From: Oscillospiraceae bacterium
GTDB taxonomy: Bacteria > Bacillota > Clostridia > Oscillospirales > Acutalibacteraceae
Direction: 5' to 3'
Assembly: GCA_902796295.1 (NCBI GenBank)
Contig: CADBOL010000035.1
Span: forward strand, 1 to 27,572
Length of the DNA stretch: 27,572 nucleotides
Of the stretch, positions 1 through 7,165 are shown piece after piece (the stretch's first letter is position 1; every line of letters starts with the position of its first letter). The notes under the pieces were generated by a model. That model worked only from the letters and a program-made list of their open reading frames with translations. It searched no databases and was not told the DNA's origin. The translations under genes and the position numbers were made by a program.

Positions 1-1244
1 CTGTTGAGCACAAGGTCAACGCCCGCCTCGATTGTCTTGAGTTCCATATTGTCGGCTGTGTCAAGGCGTGTGTGATAATAGCGCGCGGGAGCCGGATCCA
101 TAGCGGCGAAGCAGGCGGCTTTGATACCGGCCTGGGTAACGGCGGCGGCATCCGATGAACCGAAGAATACGCTGCCGTAGGGAAGTTCAAGACCGCAGAG
201 CTTACCCGCCTCATACATCAGCTTTGAAACCTCTTCGCTGTTGTGAACCGTGCCCGTCATATCCTTATGATAGATTGTCATGAAATCATAATCCCTGACC
301 GTGTCAAGACCGAAGAAAATTGTTTCGACATCCTTCTCCGCCTTGAATTCATCCGCGTGGGCTTTGCAGAAGGCCTTCGCTCCTCTGAGACCCGCTTCCT
401 CCGAACCGGTGCAGAGCACCATGACCTCTGTGTTTTCAAAGCGGATATCGTGATCCTGCATAAACCTCGGCACCGCCATGGAAATAAGGCATCCTGTGAG
501 GTTGTCATTAGCGCCCTCGACTATCCTTTTCTTGTTGTAGAAAAGGAGACACCAGAGAAATACCGGTATAAGGCATACATCAACTATTGAGAGAATCCAG
601 ATAAGTCTGCTCTCATCTGCCGCGGCTCCGCGGATAATCATTACAAGAGCTATGATATTCGCAACAAGCGTGAATAACGCTCCGCCGAGACCGAGCGCGA
701 TTGAGGGAAGCACAAGCTTCGGGCCTCCCCAGTAGGTGAATCTCCACTCGGGGGCTGAATCGGCATGACCGCTGAATATGATTCTTCTCTTGACCTCGCC
801 TGTCGGCTTTCTGACGGCAACGACATTGTGAGAGGTCGCTTTTTTCATAAACGGATCAAGAGTCTGCTTATAGAAAAGAAACTCGGTGATAACAAAAAAC
901 AGAGCTATAACTACGAGCGCGACTGCTCCCGCAGTAAGATAAAGGGCAAACGCGGGCAGAAAATGCGTCAGGAAAAGAAGCACCGCCGCCGCAGTTGTAA
1001 AGAACACGGTAAGCTGAACCCAGCTCATAAACGCCCAGGGAGAAAGCCTGAAATCTTCGATCTTTACTTCATCGCAGGTGGTTTCGAGCTCCTTTGCCAT
1101 CCACTGCTGCGCCTCAAGCTCCTTTTCGCTTCCCGCGCAGCGCGGGCCTATCTCTTTACATATTTTTTTAATGTTTCTCAATACATAGTTCGAGTACATC
1201 CTTCTCTCGGAAGGGTAGTTTTTTACGCTCTCGCTTGCTTTCAT
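1..1244 (-). CDS. Membrane-embedded M28-family zinc aminopeptidase (3' end cut by window)
   Basis: I read 414 codons with no stop before the window edge, so only the last part is missing. All five metal ligands expected of M28 peptidases are visible in order: H160 (GHADS), D247 (GANDN), the E282/E283 pair (SEEAG), D314 (GLDTVRD) and H391 (YYHTRLD). E282 would be the general base and the others would hold two zinc ions. Hydrophobic segments lie at about residues 85-137 (two spans) and again at about 183-212 and 218-240. The second pair falls between ligands H160 and D247, inside the catalytic domain. The start ATG follows TTGGAGTG by about 8 nt and lies 54 nt downstream of the VanY-like gene, so it is the last visible gene of the prfB operon. 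Likely role: membrane-bound exopeptidase; the substrate is unknown. Confidence 0.85.
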   Translation of the reverse strand, partial: MKASESVKNYPSERRMYSNYVLRNIKKICKEIGPRCAGSEKELEAQQWMAKELETTCDEVKIEDFRLSPWAFMSWVQLTVFFTTAAAVLLFLTHFLPAFALYLTAGAVALVVIALFFVITEFLFYKQTLDPFMKKATSHNVVAVRKPTGEVKRRIIFSGHADSAPEWRFTYWGGPKLVLPSIALGLGGALFTLVANIIALVMIIRGAAADESRLIWILSIVDVCLIPVFLWCLLFYNKKRIVEGANDNLTGCLISMAVPRFMQDHDIRFENTEVMVLCTGSEEAGLRGAKAFCKAHADEFKAEKDVETIFFGLDTVRDYDFMTIYHKDMTGTVHNSEEVSKLMYEAGKLCGLELPYGSVFFGSSDAAAVTQAGIKAACFAAMDPAPARYYHTRLDTADNMELKTIEAGVDLVLN

Positions 1245-1298
1245 TCTTATTCACTCCAATCGGATATTATTTGCTTTTTCCGGGTTTGCCGTTGTATG

Positions 1299-2384
1299 TC
1301 AGTGAGCGGGGTGCAGTCTGAGCCACTGCTCGAGGCACAGGCCGCTTGCTTTTATGCTTCTCGCGTTTTCAACGCCGACATATCTCCAGTGCCACGGTTC
1401 GTAAATTATCTTTGTAACGCTTTCGTCCTTGGGATAACGCAGAATAAATCCGTAATCCTGAGCGTGCTTGTCAAGCCATCTGTAGGCGGCTGTCTGGTCA
1501 AAATTCTGCTCAAGAGAGATTATATCCATCGCAAGGCCCGCATTGTGCTCGCTCGTTCCGGGCGGAAGGATAATCGTCGCCGCTTTCTGCGCCGCCGCGG
1601 CTCTGCCGTATCCCTGATTAACATAAACGCCTATCTTGCGCTCAAAATTATTTTTCTGAAGCTCATATGAGCGGTACCCCGACACGGTGGTGAGATAAAT
1701 GCCGTCTTTCGCGGCGGCCTGATACATTTCGTTATAGTGGGGCGCCACCCTGTAATCGAGCTTTTTGCTGTTTGTGTCACCTGTTATCGCATATGCGAGT
1801 TTCGGAACATATCCGTCGGGAATAATATAATCTCTGTTTATAAGCACCAGCTCATAGTTGCTGTCATTGAATTCGCTTATATCTATGTATTGCGGATTAA
1901 ACCCGTATTCGGAGTATTCATATTTGCCTGCCGCTTTGGCTGTGGTTGACGGCTGAGTCTGCGTGACAGACGACGGTGCCTGAGTAACGGCGGTTGTCGA
2001 TAAGGATTCGCTTGTGCTCTCGCGGTCTTTCCACGGAAATACCGATTTGCCGCCGGCTGTTTCGGAAACGCCCTGCTGCGATGAGGAAATAACCGTCGTC
2101 GCGGCCTCATAAATATCCGTTATCTTTCCGGCTACTTCCTGAGTATAACCCTGAACGGCATCGGTCAGTGATTCACCCGCGCCGTAACTCTGAGCGTCCT
2201 GAGCTTCCGGTGAAGCGTTTTCCTGAGTCAGGCCGTAATACTCGGGAGCGGAGTTATCTGTCGTTCCTGTTCCGGGTGTTTCCACAAGAACAGGTCTGTT
2301 CTTTTTTGATACGCTCACGATTCCGTAAACCACAAGCCCAACCGCCAGAATCGAAACCGCGCAGATTCCCGCAATTCTTTTCAT
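1299..2384 (-). CDS. VanY-type D-alanyl-D-alanine carboxypeptidase (M15B)
   Basis: 361-residue membrane-anchored wall enzyme predicted to remove the terminal D-Ala from peptidoglycan stem peptides. Residues 1-25 form a signal anchor (MKRIAGICAVSILAVG...). Residues 30-170 are a low-complexity Thr/Ser/Gln/Ala linker. The C-terminal half is a VanY domain: SGYRSY, then the SxHxxGxAxD zinc motif with H280 and D287, then EPWHWRY with E329 as likely catalytic acid and H332 as the third zinc ligand. An in-frame ATG 63 nt upstream exists. I prefer the internal ATG at 2384 because it starts exactly at the signal anchor, sits behind AAGAGGT and begins 4 nt after the sugar-transferase stop. It belongs to the prfB operon. 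The family includes vancomycin accessory VanY, but no van regulators or ligases are nearby, so a housekeeping wall-trimming role is more likely. Confidence 0.9.
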   Translation of the reverse strand: MKRIAGICAVSILAVGLVVYGIVSVSKKNRPVLVETPGTGTTDNSAPEYYGLTQENASPEAQDAQSYGAGESLTDAVQGYTQEVAGKITDIYEAATTVISSSQQGVSETAGGKSVFPWKDRESTSESLSTTAVTQAPSSVTQTQPSTTAKAAGKYEYSEYGFNPQYIDISEFNDSNYELVLINRDYIIPDGYVPKLAYAITGDTNSKKLDYRVAPHYNEMYQAAAKDGIYLTTVSGYRSYELQKNNFERKIGVYVNQGYGRAAAAQKAATIILPPGTSEHNAGLAMDIISLEQNFDQTAAYRWLDKHAQDYGFILRYPKDESVTKIIYEPWHWRYVGVENARSIKASGLCLEQWLRLHPAH

Positions 2385-2388
2385 ATCT

Positions 2389-2973
2389 CTACCTCTTGCC
2401 TGTTTTTTCTTTTCCTTCAACAACATCTTTACCGGTAAGAACCGCAATAACAGTTTTGAACATTATACCTATATCCATGATGATGCTGTGATTTTCGATA
2501 TATTCCCTGTCAAATTCCGCCTTCTGCTCATCCGTCAGGTTATCTCTGCCGTTAATCTGAGCAAGCCCCGTCATACCGGGCCTTACGGAATAGACATTGT
2601 ATTTTTCTCTGAGCTCTCTTATTTCTTTCTCTTCCGGAATCAGAGGTCTCGGCCCGACGAAGCTCATCCTTCCCTGAAGGATATTGATAAGCTGCGGCAA
2701 TTCGTCAAGACTTGTCTTTCGCAGAAATCTGCCGCTTCTTGTGATACATTCGCCCGATTCGCTCAGGCTTCCGCTCGCGACATTTCTCGTTCCGTTTCTC
2801 ATTGTGCGGAATTTATAGATATAAAACAGCTCGTTGCCCTTTCCGACACGGTGCTGCCTGAATATGACGGGCATTCCGTCATCAATGATTATTATGATGC
2901 TGACAATCAAAAAAACGGGTGATAGGACAATCAGCATTATCAGGCTCGCAAAAAAATCGAAAAACCGTTTCAA
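2389..2973 (-). CDS. Small monotopic phosphoglycosyl transferase (bacterial sugar transferase family)
   Basis: 194 residues, the size of minimal PglC/WcaJ-core enzymes that move a sugar phosphate from a nucleotide sugar to undecaprenyl phosphate at the inner membrane. Visible marks: a single re-entrant hydrophobic helix (about 8-30), the YKFRTM motif (53-58), the catalytic Asp-Glu dyad D90-E91 in TSLDELPQLINIL, FVGPRPL (105-111), and RPGMTGLAQINGR (131-143). The start is TTG, whose first base lies one base after the prfB stop codon, with GGAAACGAG upstream inside prfB. Translational coupling to prfB is therefore likely. No glycosyltransferases, flippase or polymerase genes are adjacent, so it is an orphan relative to a polysaccharide cluster. 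The sugar used cannot be told from sequence. Confidence 0.92.
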   Translation of the reverse strand: MKRFFDFFASLIMLIVLSPVFLIVSIIIIIDDGMPVIFRQHRVGKGNELFYIYKFRTMRNGTRNVASGSLSESGECITRSGRFLRKTSLDELPQLINILQGRMSFVGPRPLIPEEKEIRELREKYNVYSVRPGMTGLAQINGRDNLTDEQKAEFDREYIENHSIIMDIGIMFKTVIAVLTGKDVVEGKEKTGKR

Positions 2974-2974
2974 A

Positions 2975-4090
2975 TCACTCGTTTCCTTTCAACGATTCCA
3001 TCTTGAGGTACGCGTTGATAAAGCCGTCAATATCGCCGTCCATAACCGCCTGGATATTGCCCATCTCAAAGCCCGTGCGGTGATCCTTCGCAAGTGTATA
3101 CGGCATAAAGACATATGAGCGTATCTGGCTGCCCCACGCGATTTCGCGCTGCTCGCCCTTTATATCGCCTATTTTGTCGAGATGCTCTCTCTCTTTGATT
3201 TCTATGAGCTTTGAGCGGAGCATCTTCATGGCGACCTCGCGGTTCTGATGCTGGCTTCTCTCAACCTGACAGGCGCAGACGATACCGGTGGGTATATGTG
3301 TTATTCTGACAGCGGAAGAGGTCTTGTTGACCTTCTGACCGCCGGCGCCGGATGAGCGGTAATAGTCTATCTTGAGATCGTCGGGATTTATCTCAACCTC
3401 AACCGTATCGTCGATTTCGGGCATAACCTCAAGCGAAGCAAAAGAGGTGTGTCTTCTGCCCGAAGCGTCAAACGGTGAAATCCTGACAAGGCGGTGAACA
3501 CCCATCTCACCTTTAAGGTAACCGTAGGCATTTTCGCCCTCTATCCTGAGAACGGCGGATTTGAGACCGGCCTCATCGCCGTCAAGGAAGTCTATCATAC
3601 TCACGCTGAAGCCGTGCTTCTCGGCCCAGTGCTGATACATACGCACAAGCATCTGGTTCCAGTCCTGCGCCTCTGTGCCGCCTGCGCCGGCGTGGAATGT
3701 AAGAATCGCGGGGCTGTTATCATATTCGCCCGAAAGCAGAGTGCTCAGTGTCATCGCCTCAAGCTTCTGAACAAAGCCGTCCACCGACTCTCTGCACTCG
3801 TCAAGCATATCAAGATCTTCCGCCTCATCGGCAAGCTCGATAAGTACGAGGGCGTCATCATATTCACCGGAGAGACTCTCATATGCCTTTATCTTGTTTC
3901 TGAGTTTTGTTATTCTCTGCTGAATCTTCTGCGAATTCTCGACATCATTCCAGAATCCCTCCGCCTCGGTCTGCTTTTCAAGCTCCGACACCTCGGCGTT
4001 CATCTTGTCTATGCCGAGCGCCTCGCCGAGATGCTTGAGTTTTTCCGAATACTCGAGAAGCGAAAGTCTCAATTCTTCAAACTGTATCAT
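2975..4090 (-). CDS. prfB: Peptide chain release factor 2, in a single reading frame
   Basis: 371 residues, the normal RF2 length. It recognises UGA/UAA stop codons and triggers peptide release on the ribosome. The tripeptide stop-codon reader SPF is at 205-207 (RISPFDASGRR). The catalytic GGQ is at 250-252 (SSGAGGQKVNKT), the same positions as in E. coli RF2. The N-terminal coiled coil and the HAGAGGTEAQDW block are intact. Many bacterial prfB genes need a +1 programmed frameshift near codon 25 (CUU UGA C); here the corresponding stretch (LGEALGIDK) is open and contains no in-frame UGA. The ATG at 4090 is chosen over a GTG at 4111 because the GAAAGGA ribosome binding site lies between them. 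A strong promoter sits just upstream, and three envelope genes follow closely. Confidence 0.96.
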   Translation of the reverse strand: MIQFEELRLSLLEYSEKLKHLGEALGIDKMNAEVSELEKQTEAEGFWNDVENSQKIQQRITKLRNKIKAYESLSGEYDDALVLIELADEAEDLDMLDECRESVDGFVQKLEAMTLSTLLSGEYDNSPAILTFHAGAGGTEAQDWNQMLVRMYQHWAEKHGFSVSMIDFLDGDEAGLKSAVLRIEGENAYGYLKGEMGVHRLVRISPFDASGRRHTSFASLEVMPEIDDTVEVEINPDDLKIDYYRSSGAGGQKVNKTSSAVRITHIPTGIVCACQVERSQHQNREVAMKMLRSKLIEIKEREHLDKIGDIKGEQREIAWGSQIRSYVFMPYTLAKDHRTGFEMGNIQAVMDGDIDGFINAYLKMESLKGNE

Positions 4091-4127
4091 ATGTAAAAAA
4101 TATCCTTTCACGAAGCATTATCGGTTT

Positions 4128-4156
4128 ATTATACCTCTTATTTTAAAAAAAGTAAA
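4128..4156 (-). promoter_or_regulatory. Sigma-A-type promoter of the prfB operon
   Basis: On the minus strand: -35 TTTACT (4151-4156), a 17-bp spacer, and a perfect -10 TATAAT (4128-4133). It lies about 40 bp upstream of the prfB start. Confidence 0.75.
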
Positions 4157-4205
4157 GATTTCGTATAAAAATGTTTTCCATAATTGAACGTGTAACCTCG
4201 GGCGC

Positions 4206-4241
4206 GAAAAGCGGCTGCCGCAGATACGGCAGCCGCAAATA
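4206..4241 (-). terminator. Terminator hairpin after the DUF4474-like gene
   Basis: Perfect 10-bp inverted repeat gcggctgccg (4211-4220) / cggcagccgc (4227-4236) with a 6-nt loop, A-rich on its right side and followed on the minus strand by TTTT. It lies 14 nt past the stop codon at 4250. The U-tract is short, but position and stem strength fit a terminator. Confidence 0.75.
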
Positions 4242-4249
4242 AAATTATT

Positions 4250-5140
4250 TTAGAGAATTATAAGAGCCAAAAGGCCCATACCCATCATGCCCGCAAGCAG
4301 TGCCAGAAGCCCTGTCATAAACAGACCGAAATTAGCGAAAATAAAGGTACCTGCCGCAATTTTGATCGGCATGGTGTTTTCCGCTTCGGAGTTATTCTGC
4401 CAGACATAGCGCACACTCTCTCCGTCAACGGCAAAGCAGTCAAGATCCAAATCCGCAGTGCTGAATACTCTGGTGAATCCGCAATCCTCAAATGCATCGG
4501 CAAACGCCTCTGCCATTTCTTTTGATTTGAAGGTTATGATACCCTGCTGACGAAGCTCTGTCGCGGGCTCCTCCTGTCTGAGATGGCCTCTCTTGAATCC
4601 TGTACTCCACCAGGTCTTTTCATACGGCGTGTGAAGGCTTTCAACATAGTTGCCGTCACCATTTTCGTCATGGAACATCGTTGTCTGAATCATCGGCCAG
4701 TCACCTTCGCCGGCACACTCATAGTGAGTGGCATAGGTATCTTCCTTGCCGTCGTGGTCTTTATAATATACGCCGACTTCTGAACCGTAGAATATGAGAC
4801 CGTACTGCCCTTTCCAGAACTGAATCATCCAGTCTATGTCTTCATAGGTAAAATGGACTCTCGCATAATCATACTCAAGCAGAACATAGGGCGCGATGAG
4901 ATCGTAAATCCTTGTGTATCCGAATGCCTTCTGCCAGGAATTCGGGCTGTCGCAGTAATAATAATCCTGATCGCTGTTGTATTTGTAGCCCAGAATCGCG
5001 TTATCCTCAAGATGCTTGTGAAGAGGACCGGAGAGTTCCGATTTTGCCTGAACCGCTCCGGCAAAAACGCAGGGAACAAAAGTGAGAGCGGTTATCATCG
5101 CGATAAAAAGCGCAAGCGCCTTCTTTGAAAAATCCTTCAT
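4250..5140 (-). CDS. Secreted DUF4474-like protein with C-terminal membrane segment
   Basis: 296 residues. A signal peptide occupies about 1-32 (MKDFSKKALALFIAMITAL..., likely cleavage after AVQA). The body contains the blocks NSDQDYYYC, SWQKAFGYTRIYD, DWMIQFWKGQYGLIFYGSEVG, WWSTGF and a final VRYVWQNN. From memory these match the domain DUF4474, which is common in Clostridia and has no known function; I cannot run the profile search. The last 38 residues are almost wholly hydrophobic (IKIAAGTFIFANFGLFMTG onward), suggesting the mature protein stays attached to the membrane facing outward. The start at 5140 is fixed by GGAGGAG 5 nt upstream. A longer in-frame ATG at 5212 falls in the -35 box and is unlikely. 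It is a single-gene unit, divergent from the ABC exporter pair. Confidence 0.8.
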   Translation of the reverse strand: MKDFSKKALALFIAMITALTFVPCVFAGAVQAKSELSGPLHKHLEDNAILGYKYNSDQDYYYCDSPNSWQKAFGYTRIYDLIAPYVLLEYDYARVHFTYEDIDWMIQFWKGQYGLIFYGSEVGVYYKDHDGKEDTYATHYECAGEGDWPMIQTTMFHDENGDGNYVESLHTPYEKTWWSTGFKRGHLRQEEPATELRQQGIITFKSKEMAEAFADAFEDCGFTRVFSTADLDLDCFAVDGESVRYVWQNNSEAENTMPIKIAAGTFIFANFGLFMTGLLALLAGMMGMGLLALIIL

Positions 5141-5183
5141 TCTGACTCCTCCGTAATTCAACTTTTTAAAAAAGTGCTTTGTA

Positions 5184-5212
5184 AGTATATCATAAGGCGC
5201 GGGCATTTTCAA
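5184..5212 (-). promoter_or_regulatory. Promoter of the DUF4474-like gene
   Basis: Minus strand: -35 TTGAAA (5207-5212), a 17-bp spacer, -10 TATACT (5184-5189). It lies 44 bp upstream of the chosen start. Confidence 0.75.
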
Positions 5213-5223
5213 CCTTTAATTTC

Positions 5224-5273
5224 AAGCGGAAACAAATGCGTTCCTTCATACGCGGGCAGATGCGTTTCCGCTT
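5224..5273. repeat. Dyad between divergent promoters (possible operator)
   Basis: Perfect 10-bp inverted repeat aagcggaaac (5224-5233) and gtttccgctt (5264-5273) with a 30-bp interior. The interior also carries a direct repeat, atgcgttcc and atgcgtttcc. It lies near the middle of the gap between the two outward-facing -35 boxes (5212 and 5296). No regulator gene is adjacent. Confidence 0.5.
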
Positions 5274-5295
5274 AATTAAACTGCGTATTCAATAA

Positions 5296-5324
5296 TTGAC
5301 TCTCAGAAGCGGTGATGATATAAT
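5296..5324 (+). promoter_or_regulatory. Promoter of the ABC exporter operon
   Basis: -35 TTGACT (5296-5301), a 17-bp spacer, -10 TATAAT (5319-5324) preceded by TGA, i.e. an extended -10. It lies 29 bp upstream of the first ABC gene. Confidence 0.8.
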
Positions 5325-5352
5325 CTCATAAGGAAAGAGAGGAAGTGACACA

Positions 5353-7164
5353 ATGAGATATATCAAGCTTCAGAAAGAAAAGGCACCCGTTGTAAAAAAC
5401 ACCCTGTGGGCGCTGAAGCTTATCTGGAAAACCGATAAAAGCCTTCCGCTGAGCGCTGTTCTGCTCACATTTACAAAATCGTTTTTCGAGATGTATGTCA
5501 AAAACATCCTGTTTCTTAAAACTCTGCTCACCGTCATAGACGGAAAGGGCGATTTTTCACTGTATATCAGATATCTGCTGATGTTCCTTGCGGTCTCAAT
5601 TCTATGCAAGACACTGACATGGTACGGCAGCTATGTGAGCAACAGGTCTGTAAAGGTCGTGCTCAAGAAACTTAATAATCTGGTTTTCAAAAAGGCCTGC
5701 TCTCTCGATGTCGCCTGCTATGAAGACCCGGAATTCTATGACAGATATCAGCGCGCGACCGATATAATGGAGAGAGGATATTTTCATGTGATATGCCTTG
5801 ATGTCGCTTCTCTTTTCGGAACCGTATTCGCCATGATTCTCGTAGTGCTCACCGTTTTGCAGATAAATCCGCTCTATCTTCTCTTTACACTGCCTTCGGC
5901 GGCGGTATTCGCAGTTGAGCTTGCCAAGAGCCGCAAGGTCTATAAACGCGATCTTGAGAAAACCGGAAACGAGAGAATCAAGGCCTATATCAAGCGCACA
6001 ATGTTCCTTCGCGAATACTCCAAGGATATGCGCACCTCAAATATTTTTCTCGTGATGATGCAGAGATTTGAAAACGCCGTAAAAGCAAATATAAAGATTC
6101 TCAGGGAATACGGTGTTCCTCTTTTCATTTACAGCACGGTCAGTTCCTTTTTTTCGGAATTTCTGCCGACTGTCGGCACTTACGCGTTTGCCGCGAGCAG
6201 ATTTATATATACCGACGAAATGACAATCTCTGCTTTTTCGGTTGTAATAAGCTCCATCAACTCGGTCAATAACGCGGCGAATTCGCTTGTCAACTCATTC
6301 ACCGAGATTTCCCAGCTCGCCCTTTATTTCAGCAATCTCAGGGAATTCTTCGATTATGAGCCCGGCGTCAATCCGGGCAAGGTAACTCCCGGAGAATTTG
6401 AGTCGCTTGAATTCAGAAATGTCTCATTCCGCTATCTCGGCGCCGAGAAATACTCGATAAAGGATGTCTCCTTCACTCTCTCAAAAGGCGAAAAACTTGC
6501 CGTTGTCGGTCTCAACGGGGCAGGCAAAACCACTCTGGTCAAGCTCATGATGAGATTCTACGACCCGACAGAGGGCGAAATCCTCTGGAACGGCATAAAC
6601 ATAAAAGAATTCAACACCGAGGAATACCGCCTTAAATTCGGAGCCGTTTTCCAGGATTACAGAAACTTCGCGCTCTCCGTAAACGAAAACGTTATCTGCC
6701 GGGTCTGCGATGAAAACGATAAGAAAGCCGCAGAGGACGCTATGAAAAACAGCGGCGCGTGGGATAAAATCTCAACTCTTCCCGACAGGGGCGAGACAGT
6801 GCTGACAAAGGAATTTGACAAAAACGGCGTCGGTCTTTCGGGCGGTGAGAATCAAAAGCTTTCCACAGCGCGTCTCTTCGCTCATAATTTTGAAATCGCG
6901 GTGCTTGACGAGCCTTCGTCCGCTCTCGATCCCGTGGCCGAATACAAAATGTATGACAACCTCGTCAGGGCAACTCAGGGGAAGGCGGTGGTCTATATTT
7001 CACACCGCCTGTCGAGTGCGGTAATATCCGATAAAATCATAGTTCTCGACGGCGGATCGATTGCCGAAAGAGGCAGCCACAGCGAGCTGCTCGCCCTGGG
7101 CGGCATATATGCCGATATGTTTAACCGCCAGGCGGATGCCTACGGTAAAGAGGAGGCGGTCTGA
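5353..7164 (+). CDS. ABC exporter half-transporter, subunit 1 (permease fused to ATPase)
   Basis: 603 residues. The N-terminal half is a six-helix transmembrane domain (about 1-330). The C-terminal half is a nucleotide-binding domain: Walker A GLNGAGKTT with K392, Q-loop in AVFQDYRNF, signature LSGGENQK (495-502), Walker B AVLDEP with catalytic E520, and H-loop H551 in ISHR. All ATPase residues are present, with a signature ending in Glu rather than the usual Gln. The start follows GAGGAAG by 8 nt. The stop is one base before the ATG of the second half-transporter, whose ribosome binding site lies inside this gene, so the two are probably made together and pair as a heterodimer. No substrate peptide, modifying enzyme or resistance gene is adjacent, so the cargo is unknown; lipids, peptides or drugs are all possible. 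Confidence 0.88.
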   Translation: MRYIKLQKEKAPVVKNTLWALKLIWKTDKSLPLSAVLLTFTKSFFEMYVKNILFLKTLLTVIDGKGDFSLYIRYLLMFLAVSILCKTLTWYGSYVSNRSVKVVLKKLNNLVFKKACSLDVACYEDPEFYDRYQRATDIMERGYFHVICLDVASLFGTVFAMILVVLTVLQINPLYLLFTLPSAAVFAVELAKSRKVYKRDLEKTGNERIKAYIKRTMFLREYSKDMRTSNIFLVMMQRFENAVKANIKILREYGVPLFIYSTVSSFFSEFLPTVGTYAFAASRFIYTDEMTISAFSVVISSINSVNNAANSLVNSFTEISQLALYFSNLREFFDYEPGVNPGKVTPGEFESLEFRNVSFRYLGAEKYSIKDVSFTLSKGEKLAVVGLNGAGKTTLVKLMMRFYDPTEGEILWNGINIKEFNTEEYRLKFGAVFQDYRNFALSVNENVICRVCDENDKKAAEDAMKNSGAWDKISTLPDRGETVLTKEFDKNGVGLSGGENQKLSTARLFAHNFEIAVLDEPSSALDPVAEYKMYDNLVRATQGKAVVYISHRLSSAVISDKIIVLDGGSIAERGSHSELLALGGIYADMFNRQADAYGKEEAV

Positions 7165-7165
7165 A

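Noticed and set aside
765..1670. 301-residue plus-strand open frame
   Set aside because: It lies antisense across the M28 and VanY-like genes, both of which have full catalytic motifs. It has no recognisable domain and no good ribosome binding site.
1299..2384. Vancomycin resistance locus based on the VanY-like gene
   Set aside because: No VanS/VanR, VanH, ligase or VanX genes are near; VanY-type carboxypeptidases are common housekeeping enzymes.
3494..4096. 200-residue plus-strand open frame
   Set aside because: Antisense to prfB, whose protein is unmistakable.
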